From positions 1 to 64,000 of the forward strand of contig NZ_BBXE01000023.1 in the NCBI RefSeq assembly GCF_001570565.1: DNA of 64,000 bases, in the 5' to 3' direction. The position numbers were made by a program, and so were the translations under genes. The DNA is from Herbidospora yilanensis (lineage in GTDB: Bacteria; Actinomycetota; Actinomycetes; Streptosporangiales; Streptosporangiaceae). The notes under the pieces are model-generated. The model was given only the letters and a program-made list of their open reading frames with translations, was not told the origin of the DNA and ran no database searches. Positions 59,271 through 64,000 of this stretch are shown here, piece by piece; position 1 is the stretch's first letter; each line of letters begins with the position of its first letter.

Positions 59271-60701
59271 ATGATCTTCCGTAAGCTCCCTGGTCAGGAA
59301 ATCGTCGGCGTCGTCTCTACCCGTCCTGACACCACGGTCGTGTTCGCTCCGACCGTCGTCCGCACGCCCGTGATCGTCACCGTTTTCGTGTGGCTGTGGC
59401 GGCTGCTGGCCGGTTCGGTCCGCATGTTCTGGCGTCATCCGGTCGCCTGCGCGGTCCCGATCGTCACGGGCTGGCTGTGGTCGTTCGGCGCATGGCAACT
59501 GGTCGCGTTCATGGCGGCCGATCTGTCGGCCATCGCAGGCCTGGTCGCCTGGGCCTACCCTCACGCCTTCGGCCGGTGGGTCGGCTGGCCGCTGGTCGCC
59601 TGGTGGCGGTGGGTGTGGGTCTACCGGCGCAAGTGGCAATCCGTGATGGTCATGTCCGGTCTCGCCGGGAACTTCGGCGGGCGGCTGTATCTCCCCGACC
59701 TGGTGCGGGTGCGCTGCGATGCCCGCTGCGATGTCGTCCGGGTGCGGATGCTCGCCGGTCAGGCGGTCGAGCAGTTCACCGACCATGCGCCGAACCTGGC
59801 GCATGGCTTCGGCGCTGCGCGGGTGCGGATCACCTCCCCGAAACCCGGCTGGGTGACGCTGACCGTTCCGCGCGCCGATGTGTTGGCGCGGGTGATTCCG
59901 GCGATGCCGATTCCGGCTCGGCCGTGGGTGGGTCCGGTGGAGATCGGGTTATCCGAGGACGGCTTGGTGTTCCGTCTCCAGGTTCACGGGACCCATGTGC
60001 TGATCGCTGGGGCGACCGGTTCGGGTAAGGGGTCGTGGCTGTGGTCCATCATCAGGGGCCTGCTTCCGGCCTGCGCGGCGGGCATCGCGCAGGTGTGGGG
60101 CCTGGACCCCAAGCTCATGGAACTGAGCTTCGGCCGTGAACTGTTCGACCAGTACGCGGGAACTCCTGAGCAGTGCGCGGACCTGCTGGAACAGGCCGTG
60201 GCACTCATGCAGGAGCGGGCACACCGGTACGCGGGAGTACGCCGCAACCACGTCCCGACCTTGGACGACCCGTTCGTCCTGGTGGTCGTTGATGAGGTGG
60301 CGTTCCTGACCGCTTACCAGCCGGACAAGGCGTTACGTCTGCGGATCTCGGCGGCGCTGGCCACGCTCACCACACAGGGGCGCGCGGTCGGTATCGCGGT
60401 CGTGGCGGCGCTTCAGGACCCGCGCAAGGAGGTTCTGAACATCCGGAACCTGTTCCCGGACAAGGTGGCGCTTCGGCTGGATGAGCCGGGTCAGGTCGAC
60501 ATGGTTCTGGGCGACGGTGCTCGGGATCGGGGCGCGGTGGCGGATCAGATTCCGCGTGATCCGGATGACCCTTCGGTGGGTGCGGGTGAGGCGTATGTGC
60601 GGCTGGAGAACAGCACAGATCCGGTTCGGATGCGCGCCGCGTACGTGTCGGATGCCGATATTCGGCAGATGGCGGCCTGGTTCGGGGGTCGCTCGTGGTG
60701 A
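59271..60701 (+). CDS. traSA: FtsK/SpoIIIE-type DNA translocase, TraB/TraSA
   Basis: 476 residues from ATG 59271. The N-terminus has several hydrophobic segments (VFVWLWRLLAGSVRMF, WQLVAFMAADLSAIAGLVAW), then the ATPase: Walker A GATGSGKGS (about 250), Walker B VLVVVDEVAFL, and ALQDPRKEVLNIRNLFPDKVALRL. In actinomycete integrative elements this protein pumps double-stranded DNA between hyphae. The stop overlaps the repSA start (GTGA). The recognition sequence for its C-terminal winged helix may lie in the upstream palindrome region. Confidence 0.93.
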   Translation: MIFRKLPGQEIVGVVSTRPDTTVVFAPTVVRTPVIVTVFVWLWRLLAGSVRMFWRHPVACAVPIVTGWLWSFGAWQLVAFMAADLSAIAGLVAWAYPHAFGRWVGWPLVAWWRWVWVYRRKWQSVMVMSGLAGNFGGRLYLPDLVRVRCDARCDVVRVRMLAGQAVEQFTDHAPNLAHGFGAARVRITSPKPGWVTLTVPRADVLARVIPAMPIPARPWVGPVEIGLSEDGLVFRLQVHGTHVLIAGATGSGKGSWLWSIIRGLLPACAAGIAQVWGLDPKLMELSFGRELFDQYAGTPEQCADLLEQAVALMQERAHRYAGVRRNHVPTLDDPFVLVVVDEVAFLTAYQPDKALRLRISAALATLTTQGRAVGIAVVAALQDPRKEVLNIRNLFPDKVALRLDEPGQVDMVLGDGARDRGAVADQIPRDPDDPSVGAGEAYVRLENSTDPVRMRAAYVSDADIRQMAAWFGGRSW

Positions 60702-62536
60702 CCTCGGATGGTACGGCGGGCGGTTCAGGGGCGTCCGGTGAGCTGAGGCCGGCGGATGCCGTTGGCACCCGTAGGGCGACCGGCAGGGAGTCTGCCGGCG
60801 TCAGCGCCCCCGCGTCGGACCTGGGATCAGGCCTGGGGTCGGGCCTGGTCAGTATGGCTGCGGTGAAGGCCTCGGGGCTGGTGTCCCGTGAGGTTGCCGA
60901 ACAACTGGCGGTGGCGAACGGGGTGTGTATCCGTCCTATCCCGATGCGTCGTCAAGACACGGTGACGGGTGTGGTGGACACGGTGGATCTGCCGTGTGGT
61001 TCGTGGCGGGAGAGCTGGTGTCCTCCGTGTGCGAAGCGGGCTCGTCAGGTGCGGATGGCGCAGTGCCGTGAGGGCTGGCACATGGAGTCTGAGCCGCTGG
61101 TCGAGTACACGCGAGGCGAGTATCGGAGCTACTTGCATGACCTTCGGGAGCAGGCTCAAGGCTGGCGTGATGACGCTGAGGCGTCCGGTGAGGACACTAC
61201 CGATTTCGATCTGGCTCTAGCAGACCTGGATACCGAGATCGGCGCGTTGGTGCCGGTGAGCCGAGCGACGGCGGACGTGGCCGACCAGGAGGACGCGGGC
61301 GACGACGGGGCCTCGGCTGAGGTGGGGCCGGATCGGCGTTCGCGGTCGACGCGGCGGCGGGATGACGCGGCGAACCTCCCCCGACGTCAGCAGGTGTCCG
61401 GAACGTTAGGGCGGGTCTATGAGGGGCGGGACGGTAAGGGGTTCCGTCCGAGCATGTTCCTGACTTTGACCCTGCCCTCCTACGGCCGGGTGTCGAACGG
61501 TGTGCCGGTCGATCCGGACAGGTACGACTACAGGCGGGCGGCTCGGGATGCGCTGCACTTCGGCAAGCTCGTCGACAGGTTCGTGCAGAACCTCCGCCGG
61601 GTGGCGGGCTGGGATGTGCAGTACTTCGCGGCGGTGGAGCCGCAACGGCGTCTGACTCCTCACCTGCATATGGCCATTCGGGGGACGTTGCCCCGGTCGG
61701 TGGTGCGTCAGGTGGTGGAGGCGACCTATCACCAGGTGTGGTGGCCTTCGGTCGATCGGGTGGTGTTCGGTGAAGGGGATGCCGAACCGGTCTGGTCGGA
61801 GGGTCACGGCTACGTGCATCCGGGCACGGGGGAGGTGCTGGCGTCCTGGGATGAGGCGTTGGACGCCCTGGATGATGGCGGCTCGGCGGACGGCGGGCAC
61901 GGGGAGCCGTTGCATGTGGCGCGGTTCGGCTCGCAGATGGACATGCAAGGCGTGCTGGCTGGTACCTCGGATGCGGATCAGCGGGTCAGGTACCTGACGA
62001 AATATCTGACCAAGAGCCTGTCCTGGGATGCGGTCCTGAAGGCGGACGATGCGGGTTCGTCGGGTCGGGCGGCGCATGTGGCGCGGTTGGCGGAGGCGCT
62101 GCGGTGGGAGCCGTGTAGTCCAGAGTGTGCGAACTGGCTGCGGTACGGGGTTCAACCGCGTAAGGCGAAGTCGGGATTGCGCCCGGGATGGTGCAGGAAG
62201 AAGGCGCACAGTCCCGATCGGATGGGCTACGGCGGTCGCCGGGTATTGGTGTCGCGCAAGTGGTCCGGGAAGACCCTGGCAGGTCACAAGGCGGATCGGC
62301 GGGCGTGGGCGCTGGCGGCGGCCGGGCTGGACCCGGAAGAAGAGGCGCGGGAGCCGGGCCGTTACGTATGGCGTCGTCTGAGTGCGTCCGACCCTGCGCT
62401 GGAGCCGGTGGCCGTGCGGCTGTTGCGGCTGGTGGCTGTCCGTCAGGCGGCTCGGGCGGCGCGGGAAGGTCCACCCGATGGCGGGCCTGATGACGTGGGG
62501 AAGGCACCCGGCCCGGACACAGGGCGGGATGCCTGA
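60698..62536 (+). CDS. repSA: RepSA-like rolling-circle replication initiator
   Basis: 612 residues from GTG 60698, overlapping the traB stop; a later ATG at 60854 is also possible. Rolling-circle features: HxH motif in PHLHMAIRG (about 325), Tyr motif YLTKYLTKS (about 430), and zinc-like Cys pairs CPPCAKRARQ (about 110) and CSPECANW. The 180-230 acidic stretch is a linker. It nicks the double-strand origin so the excised element can replicate before transfer. Confidence 0.92.
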   Translation: MTSDGTAGGSGASGELRPADAVGTRRATGRESAGVSAPASDLGSGLGSGLVSMAAVKASGLVSREVAEQLAVANGVCIRPIPMRRQDTVTGVVDTVDLPCGSWRESWCPPCAKRARQVRMAQCREGWHMESEPLVEYTRGEYRSYLHDLREQAQGWRDDAEASGEDTTDFDLALADLDTEIGALVPVSRATADVADQEDAGDDGASAEVGPDRRSRSTRRRDDAANLPRRQQVSGTLGRVYEGRDGKGFRPSMFLTLTLPSYGRVSNGVPVDPDRYDYRRAARDALHFGKLVDRFVQNLRRVAGWDVQYFAAVEPQRRLTPHLHMAIRGTLPRSVVRQVVEATYHQVWWPSVDRVVFGEGDAEPVWSEGHGYVHPGTGEVLASWDEALDALDDGGSADGGHGEPLHVARFGSQMDMQGVLAGTSDADQRVRYLTKYLTKSLSWDAVLKADDAGSSGRAAHVARLAEALRWEPCSPECANWLRYGVQPRKAKSGLRPGWCRKKAHSPDRMGYGGRRVLVSRKWSGKTLAGHKADRRAWALAAAGLDPEEEAREPGRYVWRRLSASDPALEPVAVRLLRLVAVRQAARAAREGPPDGGPDDVGKAPGPDTGRDA

Positions 62537-63122
62537 TGGGCGCTGAACGCCCACTACGGAGGGAGCCGGAGCAGGCAAGACCGGCCGCGAAGACGAACTT
62601 GGGCTCCTCGGGTGCTCGCTGTGTACCGATGGGTGAGAGAGGTTGCCCGTTCCGGTCTGGTCGTTGCGCGTCGGTGGGTGGAGGCGCGGGGAAGCGGCGC
62701 CTGCCCCTGATAGATCGTGCCGAAGGCTTCATTCGCTCTTGGGGCGTCGGCGTGGGTGTCACGTGGTCGGTGGCAAGCGATCACGGCGGCGGGGGTGGGT
62801 GGGCGGGTCGCGGCGGCGGCGAACAGAGTCCCATCCCACTAGTTGATCTTGCTGGGGGACGTGCGGTCTCGTCGGCGGGAGCGTGGCCGGCGGCTGGCGT
62901 CGGCGAGAAGGGCGCGGATGCCCGAAATGAATTACAGAGATCACTCAATCGACTCCATTATGTAATTCTCGATAAGCGGGCGACGGAACGGCCTGAAATG
63001 CTCCTGGCGGCTCGGTGGATATCCCGCCGGGAAAATGAGGTAAAGGCACTCGGGCGGAATTTCTTCCTTGTCGGCTCCGACTGGACGGTTCCGGCCCCCT
63101 CGTCGAGTGTGGGGGGGTGTGA
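62537..63122. promoter_or_regulatory. Gap between repSA and xis
   Basis: No supported gene (a 208-residue frame across it is rejected). A GGGCG-N5-CGCCC hairpin sits at 62539-62553. An AT-rich island with arms GAATTACA (62929-62936) and TGTAATTC (62961-62968) contrasts with the GC-rich surroundings. It may be the replication origin, integrase/Xis arm sites, or the xis-int promoter. Confidence 0.4.
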
Positions 63123-63317
63123 ATGGCCAACGATCACGCTAGTGATGACTTTCTCACCATAGCCGACTGTCGCCGCATCCTGCGGGTTCCCCGAAGCACT
63201 TTCTATCGGTGGTTGGCTTCCGGAAAGGGTCCGAAGTCCTATCGTCTGCCCAATGGAGAAAGGCGTATAAACCGCAACGACTGGGTAAAATGGCTAGAGG
63301 GACAAAAGCTCGACTAG
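63123..63317 (+). CDS. xis: Excisionase (Xis), helix-turn-helix
   Basis: 64 residues from ATG 63123. MerR/excisionase-type HTH: FLTIADCRRILRVPRSTFYRWLASGKGPKSYRLPNGERRINRNDWVKWL, the AlpA/BldC-like pattern. It bends DNA at the attachment site so the integrase excises the element. It is followed 16 bases later by the integrase gene. Confidence 0.9.
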   Translation: MANDHASDDFLTIADCRRILRVPRSTFYRWLASGKGPKSYRLPNGERRINRNDWVKWLEGQKLD

Positions 63318-63333
63318 GTGGAGGTGGTGGAAA

Positions 63334-64000
63334 ATGGAAACGTCGCTCGACATTCAGTTCTGGAAAATCCGGAAACGTGAGGGAAGGAAAAAGCCGTATG
63401 AGCTGCGCTGGCGAGTCGGCACACAGGAACACTCCCGTTCGTTCCTGACAAAGGTCCTGGCGCAGACCCATCAGGCGAAGCTCATCGCTGCGACAAGCGT
63501 CGTGGGCGAAGCGTGGGATGTGGCCACAGGCGAACCGGTCTCGTGGGGCCGCAAGCAAGCAACCTGGTTCGACCACGCGACGGCGTTGGCGGCTCGCGAA
63601 TGGGAGGGGGCGGCGGCCAACACGCGCAAGCAGTTGGCCATGTCCCTCGTCGCGATCACGCTCGCCATGGTGGAGACCTCGACCAAAGCGCGGCGGACCC
63701 GGCCTACGGAGAGGTCGCTGCGTACTGCCCTACGTGACTGGGCCTTTCGCCCGACTGCCCGTGGTGCGGACCAGCCCGAAGAGATCTCGGTGGCGCTGGA
63801 ATGGCTGAGCGCGAACAGTCGGCCGGTCGCCTGCCTGGCTGAGGATGACCACCTGCGGTCGGTGCTGGCGGCGCTGGGGCGTAAGACCGATGGCGGGGCC
63901 ATCAGCGCCACGTCCATGCGAGTGCGGCGGGGGATCCTGTACAGGGCTCTGGACTACGCGGTGGAACGCAAGTTGATCAACATCAACCCGTTGCCGGGTA
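63334..64000 (+). CDS. int: Tyrosine recombinase (phage-type integrase), N-terminal part
   Basis: Starts at ATG 63334 (GGAGGTGGTGG upstream) and runs off the window; 222 residues are visible. N-terminal arm-binding segment FWKIRKRE, then the SAM-like core-binding domain (AWDVATGEP onward, WEGAAANTRKQLAMSL, RALDYAVERKLININPL). The catalytic Arg/His/Tyr are beyond the edge. Codon use is slightly lower in GC at the start. Family from context and domain order. Confidence 0.85.
   Translation, partial: METSLDIQFWKIRKREGRKKPYELRWRVGTQEHSRSFLTKVLAQTHQAKLIAATSVVGEAWDVATGEPVSWGRKQATWFDHATALAAREWEGAAANTRKQLAMSLVAITLAMVETSTKARRTRPTERSLRTALRDWAFRPTARGADQPEEISVALEWLSANSRPVACLAEDDHLRSVLAALGRKTDGGAISATSMRVRRGILYRALDYAVERKLININPLPG

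Larger units (their letters stand above)
50377..64000 (+). mobile_element. Actinomycete integrative and conjugative element (AICE), left end approximate, right end outside window
   Basis: Backbone genes of the pSAM2 class are present in order: FtsK/TraB-type DNA pump (59271), RepSA rolling-circle initiator (60698), Xis (63123) and tyrosine integrase (63334, cut by the window). The left end must fall between the fucose operon terminator (50362) and the first cargo gene (50665); the palindrome-rich stretch 50468-50554 is the best candidate region. The integrase-side attachment site, usually a tRNA 3' end, is to the right of the window. Cargo: STAS, 2H phosphoesterase, XRE regulator, HATPase protein, small unknowns and a pentapeptide-repeat protein. 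No Pra, KorSA or primase homologue is recognised. Confidence 0.85.

Noticed and set aside
62536-63162. 208-residue frame between repSA and xis
   Set aside because: Overlaps the xis start, has Gly/Arg low-complexity sequence and no ribosome-binding site; treated as non-coding.
1-64000. CRISPR arrays, rRNA, tRNA
   Set aside because: No regularly spaced direct repeats with unique spacers, and no cloverleaf or rRNA sequence was recognised by eye.

Overview
The window is very GC-rich chromosomal DNA from an actinomycete. Secreted multidomain carbohydrate enzymes, a fused 2-oxoglutarate dehydrogenase/decarboxylase (kgd), a 3Fe-4S ferredoxin, an actinobacterial PPOX-fold protein, several probably leaderless genes and a pSAM2-like integrative element all point to Actinomycetia. 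My guess is a Streptosporangiales relative (Streptosporangium/Nonomuraea type); this is inference, and no rRNA or tRNA gene is present to settle it.

Left part (1-6.5 kb): five tandem paralogues of a secreted trypsin/V8-like serine peptidase, all on the minus strand, several with their own terminator. The two furthest right keep a full His/Asp/Ser triad. The others have lost one or more catalytic residues, and one has lost all three. Two near-perfect CRP-type boxes lie between the genes.

6.8-25 kb: an MDR quinone reductase, a PadR regulator with a DUF4097 protein, kgd, a B3/4-domain protein, a secreted GH9 cellulase under a textbook CebR/CelR operator, an MBL hydrolase, a 26-codon acidic micropeptide coupled to an FMN reductase, a DapB-like dehydrogenase, an SDR, and a 1299-residue secreted ThuA/sugar-dehydrogenase/PKD/CBM/discoidin protein.

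25-32.4 kb: a sugar-uptake locus: ROK repressor, then ABC ATPase, permease and Tat-type lipoprotein binding protein, followed by a Gfo/Idh/MocA dehydrogenase and a TIM-barrel isomerase. Together with the ThuA protein this looks like oxidation-based use of a sugar or polyol.

32.5-43.9 kb: housekeeping and accessory genes (uridine kinase-like, AKR, NTF2-like, GNAT, a PIN/RHH toxin-antitoxin pair), a Zn-alcohol dehydrogenase/ferredoxin/PPOX operon, a glycan-type cluster (two methyltransferases, an alpha/alpha-toroid protein, GT4 glycosyltransferase, GDP-mannose 4,6-dehydratase) and a small secreted protein. Two copies of a dispersed palindromic repeat occur here.

43.9-50.3 kb: a cytochrome P450 with a KstR-like operator, divergent from a five-gene operon that encodes the complete non-phosphorylating L-fucose pathway to pyruvate and lactate. 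In it the sugar mutarotase and the sugar dehydrogenase are one fused polypeptide.

50.4-64 kb: an integrative conjugative element (AICE) with FtsK-type TraB, RepSA rolling-circle replicase, Xis and the start of a tyrosine integrase. Its left half carries cargo: STAS and HATPase partner-switching proteins, a low-GC XRE regulator with a 2H phosphoesterase, a pentapeptide-repeat membrane protein and several small unknowns. Its right end and the target tRNA lie beyond the window.
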